Shown here one piece after another: positions 53,241 through 62,257 of a stretch of 64,000 nt of DNA. Position numbers and translations under genes: made by a program. The DNA lies in NCBI GenBank assembly GCA_003223935.1, contig QHXQ01000028.1, forward strand, positions 1 to 64,000, read 5' to 3'. This DNA is from Acidobacteriota bacterium. Its GTDB lineage: Bacteria > Acidobacteriota > Blastocatellia > Pyrinomonadales > Pyrinomonadaceae. Every line of letters starts with the position of its first letter. Position 1 is the first letter of the stretch. Under the pieces are notes generated by a model. The model was given only the letters and a program-made list of their open reading frames with translations. It did no database searches and was not told the DNA's origin.

Positions 53241-56200
53241 AGCAAGAAATCTCACGCAAAGGCGCAAAGGCGCGGGAGCGGACGCGAGGGAGAAACGCAG
53301 GAGACGGCGTTGCGTCCGGCTTGGCGTCCTTGCGTCTTTGCGTGAGGCTTCCGTTGTTGCGCTGGTTCGCGTTGACCTGTCTGCTTGCCTACATCACGCT
53401 CGCGATCATCCATCCACACGCGCAAGCCGCGAAAGGCGAAGCAACACGTGCGCAAGATGGACAGGCGCTCATCGAGTCGGCGCTGTTCACGCGCGTCGAG
53501 TTCTTCGGCGCGCAGGCGCTTGTGCCGTACCCAACAGCGGAAGCGCGCAACCGGCTCGCCGCCGTGCAGGCGCAGCACGCGGCCGAGCCGGAAATCTATT
53601 TGCAGCTTGCACAACTCGACGAACAACTCGGTCGCGCAGACGAAGCCGCGCGCGAACTCGAACGCTACGCCGCGCTCAAACACGACGCCGCGCCCGCGCT
53701 CGAACAACTCGCCTCGTTCTACGAACGCCGCGCAGACTTCGCGCAGGAAGCCGCGACGCTTGAGCGTCTGCTTGCGCGCGCACCGGCAGACGCGCGTGCC
53801 GGTCTGATGCAGCGTCTGATCGAGTTGGCGCGCGTCCAGCAACTTCCCAAATACCTCACACCTGCCTTCTACGAACAGGTGATCGCGCAAGACCCGACCG
53901 CCTACGCGATCATCGAACAGTACATTGACAAACTGGCCGAACAGAAAGCTTACGCGGCGGCGCTCAAAGTCTTGCGCGCGCACAAGGCGCAGTTTCCCGA
54001 ACGCGCGCCGCAACTCGTCGAGAAAGAAGCGACGCTGCTTGATTCGCTTGGGCGTGCGCGCCAGGCTGAGCAAGTTTATGAAGTTGCCTTCGATCCGTTC
54101 TGGCCCGACGAACTGTCCGATAGCTTCTACGAGTTTCTGAAAAGTCACGACCGCTATCGCGCGTACAGTCGTGAGTTGCGCGCACGCTTCCAACGCGACC
54201 CGTCGGACTACGACACGGCCGTGCGGCTCGTCCATTTCGGCAAGTATGACGGTGAATCAGACCCAAGTATCTTCGTCCAACTTGAAAAGGCGCGCGCCGC
54301 ACACGGCCACAAGTGGCAGCCTGAAGAACTGGCGACCATCGCGCGGCTGTTGCTCGCAGAAGGCTATGAGGATGCGGCGGCGCGTTTTCTCTACACGCTC
54401 TATCTGCAAGGCGGTTTGAAGCCGGGCGGCGAGTTGCGCGCCAAAGTGCTCTATCAACTCTTCGCGTTGCTCACGGATGCAAACGATCAGAGGTTGGCGC
54501 TGACGAACGGCGATCTGAAGTTCTATCAAGACATCGCCACAAGCGATCCGCATCCGGGCATCATGGGCGGCATCCTCTCGCTGCTCTTCTCCGACACAAG
54601 CCCGCGCTTCGAGTTGGATAGAGAAGAGCGGGACGCAGTCAAGTATTTCAATCGCGCCGCCGCCTATCACATCTTCAACGCTTATAAACAAGAGTATCCG
54701 ACCGCGCCGGAACTAGCGCAGATGTATCTGGACATCGTGCGCCTCTATACGGCGACAGGTGAGCCAGAAGTCGCCGCCAACACGCTCGCGGAGTTTGAAC
54801 AACGCTACGCAGACGCGCCGCAGTTTCCCGAAGTCGTGTTGAAGCTCGCTGATTGCTACATCACGCTTGAGCAGTACGACAAGGAGCGCGCCTTGTATCC
54901 GCGCATCCTCGACTACTTGGCCGCGCACAGGCGCGCAGGTGTCCCGCTCGTGCCCGACGCGCGACAAGCGCAGGCCGCGACGGATGAAGCTAATCAAACG
55001 CGGACGATCAACGCTTACGATGAGCCGACCGCGACGAAGCCCACGCCGATCAGTTATCCGCCCGATTCAAATCCCGGCGTAGAGATTCCGGGCGCGGGGC
55101 GGACGACGAACGAAAATTACTACTACGACCGGCCACAGTATCAGGATCACTTGGACGTGCCGACCGCGCGCTGGCGCACACGCACGGACGAGCGCGTGCG
55201 CACGGTGACGTATGCGCAGGTGCTCGAACGCTACGTCGCTTCGCTGGCGCGCGAGGAGCGCACAGAAGAGATACTTGCGCTCTACAGCGCCGAGATCAAG
55301 AAGCACACGGACGAGGCTGGCTTGTACGAACAGATGTTGCAGTGGTTGGGTCAGACCAAGCTGGTTGACGAACAGTTGCGCGTCTATCAAGCGGCGCTCA
55401 AACAGTTCCCCGGCACCGTCTGGCGTGACCGCATGGCGCGTTGGTTTCTGCGGCAACAGCGCAAACAAGACTTTGAAAAATTCTCGCGTGAACTGCTTGC
55501 GCAGATGAACGACCAAGAGGTTGAAACTTATCTGAGTCAGTTCATCGCACAGGACGCGAGCGCCAATGCGAAAAGCTTCGAGGCGCAACTCTATCTCGGT
55601 CTCTACAGTCTCGCGCACGAGCGTTTCCCGCACGACATGAGTTTCGTGCAAGGCTTGTTGCGCTTCTACAGCGCGCACGAACGCTGGGCTGAATGGCGCG
55701 CGCTGATGGCGGAATACTATTTCACGTCGCGCGAGATCAGAGGACAGTTCTTGAGTTATCTCTCCGAGCATCGCGAGTTGCGCGCGCGGCTCGACGAAGC
55801 GCGTGAGCGTTGCCGCGCGCAGGCTGAATCTGATCCGGGCGCGCTTCAGTCGCTCCCGTATAAACTCTTTCGCGCCGACGCAGCCGCGTGGCTCTCGAAC
55901 TACGAAGAGGCGATTGACGCTTATCGTGAATTGAACCGGCTCTATCCGAACACGCCTGAATACTCCGAACGCCTCGTCGCTTTCACGCGCTCGCTCGGCC
56001 AGCACAATCGCAAGTTCTTGGAAGAGGCTGCATCGGCCGCACACGCGCTGGCCGATAACGTCCCTTCATCATCCGCCTATCGTACACGCGCCGGTGAGAT
56101 TCAAGCAGAGCTTGGCGATTACGAGCGCGCGCGCGGCGAGTGGGAACAACTCATCGCACTCGGTCGCGGTGAACCGGAGACGTATCTCGAAACGGCGACC

Positions 56201-59200
56201 GTCTATTGGGATTATTATCAGTACGCCGATGCCTTGCGCATCATCAACCAACTGCGCGCGCAAGAGCACGACGAGGCGCTCTACGCTTTTCAAGCCGGCG
56301 CGATCCTCGAAGCGCAACACAAGCAGCCGGCCGCGCTCGGCGAATACGCCAAAGCGCTCGACGAAGATGCAGATGATTATCAACGCGCGAAGCGGCGACT
56401 CGTCGCGCTCTACAAACGTGCGGGCGTGCCCGCGCAGTTGCGTCAGGCTATGGCGCAAGCGCGGGCATCGGCGCGCGCTAGTTCATCGCACGATTCATCG
56501 CTCGTGCTCGGTTACGTCTCGCTGTTGCGGGCGGTGGGGCAGCAACAGGAAGCGAGCGCGTTGTTGCGCCAAGAGATCGCAAACAACCACGACCAAAACT
56601 TTCTCGACAGTGCGCGCACCATATTTTCCGAAGCCGAAGATACAGACGGCGAGCGGGCCGCGCTCCGGCAGTTGACGCAAGCGGCGCGCGGGCCGCACTC
56701 GCGCATCTCGTCTCGTCTGCAACTCGCGGAGAGCTATGCGAGCGCGGGCGAGACGGCTGCGGCCGCCGCCGTTCTCAACGAACTGACCGCTCAGTATCCG
56801 ACCAATTACGGCGTGCTCAACGAAGTCGCGAGTTTCTACTGGCGGCTGGGCCGGCGCGATGCGGCGCTCAACGTCTTGCGCGTGAGTATGACGCGCGGGC
56901 GCGGGCGCTTCCATTATCTGTTCGCGCGCAAGTTGGCTGCGCGCGAGCTTGAGTTGAATCATGCAAGCGAAGCCGAGCGCGTGCTGCGCGCGTTGCATGA
57001 TGAAGACAAGTCGAACACAGATGTCTTTCACGAACTCATGCGCCTCTATGTGCGGGGCGGCGACCGCGCGCAGTTGCAGCAAATCTTTCGTGAGACGCTG
57101 GCCGCGCTCAAGGCGCAGAATCTTGACAACCGAGAGTTGCAAGCGCAGGTGGCCGAGTTTCGCGCGCAGTTGATCGAAGCGTTCACGCGCTTGAAAGATT
57201 ATCGCGCGGCGGTCGAACAGCACATCGAGATCATCAACCGCGATCCAGATGACGAAGAAAAACTCAACGCCGCACTCACCTATGTCAAACGCTATGGCGG
57301 CGCAGACACGTTGCTCAACTATTATCAACAGACCGCCAAGCAGGCTTATAAAAATTATCGCTGGAACGTCGTCCTCGCGCGCATCTACGAAGCGAAGGGC
57401 GACTACGCGAGCGCCGCCGCAAACTATCGTGCCGCGCTTGAGAATCAACCCGAAATGCTCGAACTCTATGCCGCGCTCGCGGACGCATGTAAGCGCGGCA
57501 AGGATTACGACGGCGCGCTTGCGGCGCTCGCCAAAGCGGCGGAGTTGTCGAACGACGATCCGCAATATGTTCGTCAAACCGTCGCGCTGCTCGAACAACT
57601 TGGACGCAAGCGCGAAGCCGCAGCCGCGCGCGCGAAACTTCCGCCCGAACCGACGCCCACGCCGCAGACCGCCGCCGATCAGTTCGCGGAGGCCGCGCGC
57701 CTGCGCAACAGCGAGACCGCAAAGGCTGTCGCCACTTACCGCCAAGCGTTCGATGCCTTCGTCGCCACACCTTATCAGAGCGACCTGCACGCCGCAGACA
57801 TCACAGGTTACGTCCAGACCGTGCGCGCCGAAGAGCCTCTGCCGCAGATCGCCGCGCGCCTGTGGCAACTGCGCGAGCGTCTCGTCGCAGATGCTGATTC
57901 GGCGAACGAGAAGTTGGCCGCAAAAGCGCGCGAGCGTTTGCAGACGCTCGACGGCGCGCTGCCCGAAGCGTTGGGCCGTCTAGCGGCCGAGCGCGCGACC
58001 GGCGACGAGTTGCAGGCGCTATTCAGCGATTGGCAGACGCGCATTGACGACGCGCTCAAACGCACAAACGATCCGCACGACACGCTCGCACTGTTGCAGA
58101 ACCTGAGCCGGCGCGCAGGCTTCGGCACACTCGAAGAGAAGATTCTACTTGCGCAAAAAAATGCCGCCTTCGCGGCTGGCAACGCCGAACAGTATCACGC
58201 ACGTCTGCACGCGCTGCTGGATTTCTACGTCGCGGCCGGCGCTTATCGGCAAGCGCTCGATCTCTTGGTTGCCGAACAGGGGCGCGACGGCGCGCGCGAC
58301 AGTTTCGATTATCTGCCGCTCATCGCCGACTACGCGCGCCTCGTCGGCGACCGCGAGCGCGAACTGCTGGCGCTGCGCACGCACTACGAGCGGACTGGCG
58401 CGCTCTCGACAACGCAAGTGGCACAAGACGACGCGCTGGTCGCGCGCTACTTCGCTGCACTACTCGAATCAGGCGCATCGGGGCGTGCCGAGTTGCAACA
58501 ACTAGCCGAGCGTTCGTCTGCGCAGCAGGTGCAACTGATCAACTTCCTGCTCGTCCACGACGAAGGCGCGCTCGCGCACACGGCCATCTCGCATGCGCCC
58601 ATGCCGCTCGCATGGCAACTCGCGCGCAACGCCGAAGCGAGTCTCGCCTTGAACGAGATGAGCACAGAGAACGAGAACTATTTCGTCACGGTGCTGCAAT
58701 TCAAATCAATCGGCGAATTGATCGCGGCGCACGCAGACACGAGCCGCCAACTCGTCGGCGATGATTGGTATCAACTCGCCGCGCGCTACGGGCAGTGGCT
58801 CTATCAAGCGAACAAGTCGGAACAGAGACTCAAGAGTCGCGCGCTTCTGCCCGCGCTAATTGAGAACAGTCCACACGACGCGGGCGAGCAAGCGAAGCTC
58901 GGTCGTTGGTATCTCAACGCGCATGATGCCGGGCGCGCGCTCGAACACTTACAACTCGCGCTCGAAGCTAAACCCGCAGACGAGCAACTACACGCAGACC
59001 TCGGCGCAGCCTACTCCATGCGCGGCGACAAAGCGCGCGCCCGCGCAGAGTGGCGACAGATCATCGCGGGCGATAACCCTGCGCCCGCATCCTGCGCGCT
59101 CTACCTGCGCACGCTCGCCGCGCATGGACTGACGGACGAAGCCCGCGCGCAGTTGTTGCCCATCCTCTCGGCGCAACTCAAAAAGGTGAGCGAGGGCTGG

Positions 59201-61195
59201 CGTGGTTACAACACGCGCGACGAGCACAACAAAGAGTTTGCCGACTACAAACCTTTGCTGCGCGCCTTGGCCGATTCGTTTGCGACGCAGGCAGAGGCGC
59301 AGCAAACGACGCTTGAACAGGGTGCGCGTGCGTCTTTGCCTGCGCCGGTCGAAGCGGCACGCGCGGCGTTCTTCCGCCAGTTGTGCGCGGCCGTGCCGGA
59401 GAGTATCGCGTTGCCGGAGTTGATCGTGAACGAACCGCTCGTCGCTCGTCATGAGTTTGCGCCGTTCTACGAAATGCTGATTGCCCGCAGCGCAGGACTT
59501 GAAACTTACGAGCGCGACTCAGACTACAACGCCCAACTAGGGCAGCACTGGGACGCGCGCGAAGCTGAAGAGGCGCTTGATCACGAGAACGATTTCAAGC
59601 CCTCCGAGCCAAAGAGCGACCGGCTTGAATGGCAGCGCCGTTATCTCGCTTATCTGTTCGACACGCGCGACACAGCGAAGGCGCGCACGCTCGTCACGGA
59701 CATCGAAATGGAACTCAAAGGTCGTTACGCGCGACCGCTCTGGCTGCGGCTCGCCGGGGCGCGTCTGGCATTGCGCGCCGGTCACGTCGTTGAAGCTTGC
59801 AACATACTCAGGCATCTCGTCGGCATCGAAGCGAGCGCGCACTTAACGGCCGTCAAGCCGCCCGACGGCACGCGCTTGAACGAAGCCTGCGCGCTCCTGC
59901 GCGCCGAAGGGCACGCCCGCGAAGCCGACGCCCTGCTCGCCGCCGCATACACGCGCGCCCTCGCGCTCGCGCAATACGACGCCACCTACTTCGACGCGCT
60001 CGCCCGGCTCGCCTTCAAAGCGCACGACACAGCACAAGGGCGCGCGCTGTTGCAGATGATGCTCGACCTCGGCCAAGAAGAGACGCGCCCGACCACGGAA
60101 GCGTCGCTCGCTGCCGCCGCTTGGCTCAAGCCCTACGCAGTCGAGGACGTGAGCGTCGAGCTACCCGAAGCGGCCAATCGCATTAACTACAACCAGTCGC
60201 TCGCGCTCGCCGCCGACACCGCAGCCGAGTTTGCACAGTTCGATTTTGCGATCAGTTGTCGCCAACGTCTGCGCGCACTCACGCCCAACGATGAAGCGAA
60301 CCGCATTGAACTCGCGCGCCTGCTCGCCGCTAACGGGCAACGCGAAGAGGCGCGCGCACAACTCGCCGCCATCATCTCTGAGCGCACGGCGACGCGCCAC
60401 GCGCGTTGGCAGGCGCTCTGGCTCGCGCCGGAACTCTGCGGCGACGAGGCCGCAGCCTTGCAGGATTTGCGCGCGCGCGTGGCTGCCGAGAGCAAAGACG
60501 AGGAGATGTTGACGGCGCTTGATGCGTTGGCGCTCAACGGCGCTGGACGCGCCACCGAAGCACGCGCGCTCGCGGCCAAACTCGCCGCCGCCGAACCCAA
60601 CGTTTACGTGCGTTCGTTCCGCGCTCTGCTCGACGTACACGATGGACAGTCGGAGTCTGCGCTTGCGAGTTTGACGAACGCGCTCTTTGTCAGTCAAAGC
60701 AACGATGCGTGGTCGGCGTTCGGTCTGCCTGAAGATGAGGCATTGCGCGGGTTGATGCGCACATATCTCGCGCTTGGTCAGCCGCGCGCAGCACTGCGTC
60801 TGGCTGAACGCGATGCCGGGCTGAGACTCACGGGCGCGTTAGAACTAGCGCACAACGAGAAAGAGGAAGCGACAAACGATGACGAATCTCACGCCGCGCA
60901 GGTCAATGACGCAAACGCGCATGATGAAGCGGAGATGAATGATGCAACGACCGATCCATCGAGCACTGCGAATACTCACACGCACGCAACTTTTCAGACT
61001 TTGCCTGTGCGCTTGTCTGCGCGTGCGACGCTCGCGCGCGTGGACTTGTTGAGTGCGTTGTCGGCGGCGGCCGAAGAGTGTGGCGAGTTCAAACGCGCGT
61101 TGGAGTTTGAGCGGGCGCGGTTCGCGGCGCTCGACAATCGGGCCGACCGGCGCGTGAGTGCGACGCGCATTGCCCATCTGCAAGCGGCGCAATAG
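53237..61195 (+). CDS. Giant exported TPR protein
   Basis: 2652 residues. A signal or anchor helix (WFALTCLLAYITLAIIH, about 46-62) follows a short N-terminus derived from an octamer repeat. The remainder is a long series of helix pairs of TPR type, for example EIYLQLAQLDEQLGRADEAA, VLARIYEAKGDYASAAANYR and AELYAALADACKRGKDYDGA-like units, broken by a few acidic or Pro-rich linkers (around 590-640 and 2550-2600). Such a superhelix would make a periplasmic or surface scaffold of great length. Function is unknown; the neighbouring vWA and propeller proteins are possible partners. ATGA overlap with the VIT-vWA gene points to one operon. Confidence 0.85.
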   Translation: MKQEISRKGAKARERTRGRNAGDGVASGLASLRLCVRLPLLRWFALTCLLAYITLAIIHPHAQAAKGEATRAQDGQALIESALFTRVEFFGAQALVPYPTAEARNRLAAVQAQHAAEPEIYLQLAQLDEQLGRADEAARELERYAALKHDAAPALEQLASFYERRADFAQEAATLERLLARAPADARAGLMQRLIELARVQQLPKYLTPAFYEQVIAQDPTAYAIIEQYIDKLAEQKAYAAALKVLRAHKAQFPERAPQLVEKEATLLDSLGRARQAEQVYEVAFDPFWPDELSDSFYEFLKSHDRYRAYSRELRARFQRDPSDYDTAVRLVHFGKYDGESDPSIFVQLEKARAAHGHKWQPEELATIARLLLAEGYEDAAARFLYTLYLQGGLKPGGELRAKVLYQLFALLTDANDQRLALTNGDLKFYQDIATSDPHPGIMGGILSLLFSDTSPRFELDREERDAVKYFNRAAAYHIFNAYKQEYPTAPELAQMYLDIVRLYTATGEPEVAANTLAEFEQRYADAPQFPEVVLKLADCYITLEQYDKERALYPRILDYLAAHRRAGVPLVPDARQAQAATDEANQTRTINAYDEPTATKPTPISYPPDSNPGVEIPGAGRTTNENYYYDRPQYQDHLDVPTARWRTRTDERVRTVTYAQVLERYVASLAREERTEEILALYSAEIKKHTDEAGLYEQMLQWLGQTKLVDEQLRVYQAALKQFPGTVWRDRMARWFLRQQRKQDFEKFSRELLAQMNDQEVETYLSQFIAQDASANAKSFEAQLYLGLYSLAHERFPHDMSFVQGLLRFYSAHERWAEWRALMAEYYFTSREIRGQFLSYLSEHRELRARLDEARERCRAQAESDPGALQSLPYKLFRADAAAWLSNYEEAIDAYRELNRLYPNTPEYSERLVAFTRSLGQHNRKFLEEAASAAHALADNVPSSSAYRTRAGEIQAELGDYERARGEWEQLIALGRGEPETYLETATVYWDYYQYADALRIINQLRAQEHDEALYAFQAGAILEAQHKQPAALGEYAKALDEDADDYQRAKRRLVALYKRAGVPAQLRQAMAQARASARASSSHDSSLVLGYVSLLRAVGQQQEASALLRQEIANNHDQNFLDSARTIFSEAEDTDGERAALRQLTQAARGPHSRISSRLQLAESYASAGETAAAAAVLNELTAQYPTNYGVLNEVASFYWRLGRRDAALNVLRVSMTRGRGRFHYLFARKLAARELELNHASEAERVLRALHDEDKSNTDVFHELMRLYVRGGDRAQLQQIFRETLAALKAQNLDNRELQAQVAEFRAQLIEAFTRLKDYRAAVEQHIEIINRDPDDEEKLNAALTYVKRYGGADTLLNYYQQTAKQAYKNYRWNVVLARIYEAKGDYASAAANYRAALENQPEMLELYAALADACKRGKDYDGALAALAKAAELSNDDPQYVRQTVALLEQLGRKREAAAARAKLPPEPTPTPQTAADQFAEAARLRNSETAKAVATYRQAFDAFVATPYQSDLHAADITGYVQTVRAEEPLPQIAARLWQLRERLVADADSANEKLAAKARERLQTLDGALPEALGRLAAERATGDELQALFSDWQTRIDDALKRTNDPHDTLALLQNLSRRAGFGTLEEKILLAQKNAAFAAGNAEQYHARLHALLDFYVAAGAYRQALDLLVAEQGRDGARDSFDYLPLIADYARLVGDRERELLALRTHYERTGALSTTQVAQDDALVARYFAALLESGASGRAELQQLAERSSAQQVQLINFLLVHDEGALAHTAISHAPMPLAWQLARNAEASLALNEMSTENENYFVTVLQFKSIGELIAAHADTSRQLVGDDWYQLAARYGQWLYQANKSEQRLKSRALLPALIENSPHDAGEQAKLGRWYLNAHDAGRALEHLQLALEAKPADEQLHADLGAAYSMRGDKARARAEWRQIIAGDNPAPASCALYLRTLAAHGLTDEARAQLLPILSAQLKKVSEGWRGYNTRDEHNKEFADYKPLLRALADSFATQAEAQQTTLEQGARASLPAPVEAARAAFFRQLCAAVPESIALPELIVNEPLVARHEFAPFYEMLIARSAGLETYERDSDYNAQLGQHWDAREAEEALDHENDFKPSEPKSDRLEWQRRYLAYLFDTRDTAKARTLVTDIEMELKGRYARPLWLRLAGARLALRAGHVVEACNILRHLVGIEASAHLTAVKPPDGTRLNEACALLRAEGHAREADALLAAAYTRALALAQYDATYFDALARLAFKAHDTAQGRALLQMMLDLGQEETRPTTEASLAAAAWLKPYAVEDVSVELPEAANRINYNQSLALAADTAAEFAQFDFAISCRQRLRALTPNDEANRIELARLLAANGQREEARAQLAAIISERTATRHARWQALWLAPELCGDEAAALQDLRARVAAESKDEEMLTALDALALNGAGRATEARALAAKLAAAEPNVYVRSFRALLDVHDGQSESALASLTNALFVSQSNDAWSAFGLPEDEALRGLMRTYLALGQPRAALRLAERDAGLRLTGALELAHNEKEEATNDDESHAAQVNDANAHDEAEMNDATTDPSSTANTHTHATFQTLPVRLSARATLARVDLLSALSAAAEECGEFKRALEFERARFAALDNRADRRVSATRIAHLQAAQ
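53251..53346. repeat. Octamer inverted repeat within the start of the TPR gene
   Basis: CTCACGCAAAGGCGCAAAGG (53251-53270) pairs with the inverse at 53325-53346 (19 of 22 positions). The repeating unit is CGCAAAGG, eight bases. It codes for residues ~5-37 of the TPR protein. It is the third successive gene here whose N-terminus is supplied by such an element. Confidence 0.8.
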
Positions 61196-61270
61196 CAGCC
61201 CGCAAGTGCCAAGTTGATCGTTGATGCGCGCACGGTCGCGCAGCATTGAGTGAAGGGAGGCAGGCACAGC

Positions 61271-62233
61271 ATGAAAGGTTGGCGTTCACGACTCGTCGCA
61301 TTCACATTCGGCTTCAAGGTCAGCTTGATCGCGGTTTTTCTCTACAGCCTGATCGTCGGGTTGTTCCTGCCCAAACAACACAGCACCAATGCGCACGCGC
61401 CTGCGCCGGCGGCGACACAACATCAATGTTCGGCAGAAACTTACTTCATTAGTCCCGAATCAATCTTTGCGGCGCTCAAGAGCGAAGATGTGACCGTGCG
61501 CCGCGACATGTTTCGCCGTTTGTTTCTGCGTCCCAATGTCGCGACCATCTATTACGACTACGAGCGCGACCGTGAATATCCAGAGCGTGCGGCGGAAGCG
61601 GACATGCGTTATGTCAATCTCGATGATGACGCCGCGCCGGAAGCTTTGATTACCTTCGCGCGCTTCGAGCAGCCGGTCGCGCTCATCCTCAAGCGTGACG
61701 AGTGCGGTTGGCGTCTGTGCGCGGCACTCTCCGCTTGGCTGCGTTTTGAAGATTATCCGTATCAGAACTGGCTTGAGTTGCCGGAGTTGGTCAAACCGGG
61801 CACGCACGAACTGTTGTTGCACGAGAGCACAGGCGATGCGAGCGCGTACGTGCGCAAGGTGCGCGTGTTGAAGTTGCTTGACGGTGCGCTCGTGCAGGTC
61901 GCGGAGTTTAACGAAGAAGAGATCACGCCGGTCGCAGATTATCGCGGTACAGACTGGAACGATGTCAAACAAAGAACGACAACAAATTACAGCCTCGTGC
62001 CTGCCATGAACGGAAATGCACCGCGATTGCAACTCACAACGTTGAGCGAATTGAGCAAGTACGATAGCACAGTGCCTCTCTATACCTATTGGCGCGAAAC
62101 CGACGGCACATGGCACGTGCAGTCCGAGCACTGGCGCAAGCGTCCAGTCGTGCGCTTGAAACAACTCGCCGCGCACACAGAAAATTTGATCTGGGATGAA
62201 CAGCGCCAGCGTTTCGTCGCGGCGCAAGAATGA
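61271..62233 (+). CDS. Membrane-anchored protein, unknown
   Basis: 320 residues from ATG 61271, ten bases after GGGAGG; a GTG at 61250 would lie before this ribosome site. A hydrophobic anchor or signal (FGFKVSLIAVFLYSLIVGLF) is followed by a soluble domain. Its middle part (YVNLDDDAAPEALITFARFE, ALILKRDECGWRLCAALSAW) has the DxDxD-like start of FG-GAP/VCBS-type segments (VNLDDDAAPE), but only once. Later segments (YSLVPAMNGN-like, LYTYWRETDGTWHVQSEHWR) are not recognised. It lies 75 bases after the TPR gene and 24 before the next, on the same strand. Confidence 0.65.
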   Translation: MKGWRSRLVAFTFGFKVSLIAVFLYSLIVGLFLPKQHSTNAHAPAPAATQHQCSAETYFISPESIFAALKSEDVTVRRDMFRRLFLRPNVATIYYDYERDREYPERAAEADMRYVNLDDDAAPEALITFARFEQPVALILKRDECGWRLCAALSAWLRFEDYPYQNWLELPELVKPGTHELLLHESTGDASAYVRKVRVLKLLDGALVQVAEFNEEEITPVADYRGTDWNDVKQRTTTNYSLVPAMNGNAPRLQLTTLSELSKYDSTVPLYTYWRETDGTWHVQSEHWRKRPVVRLKQLAAHTENLIWDEQRQRFVAAQE

Positions 62234-62257
62234 ACGCGGACTGAAAGGCTGAGAACA

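Noticed and set aside
53252-60697. Many long antisense open frames across the TPR gene
   Set aside because: High GC and codon bias of the sense gene keep the opposite frames open; none has a ribosome site or a known domain.
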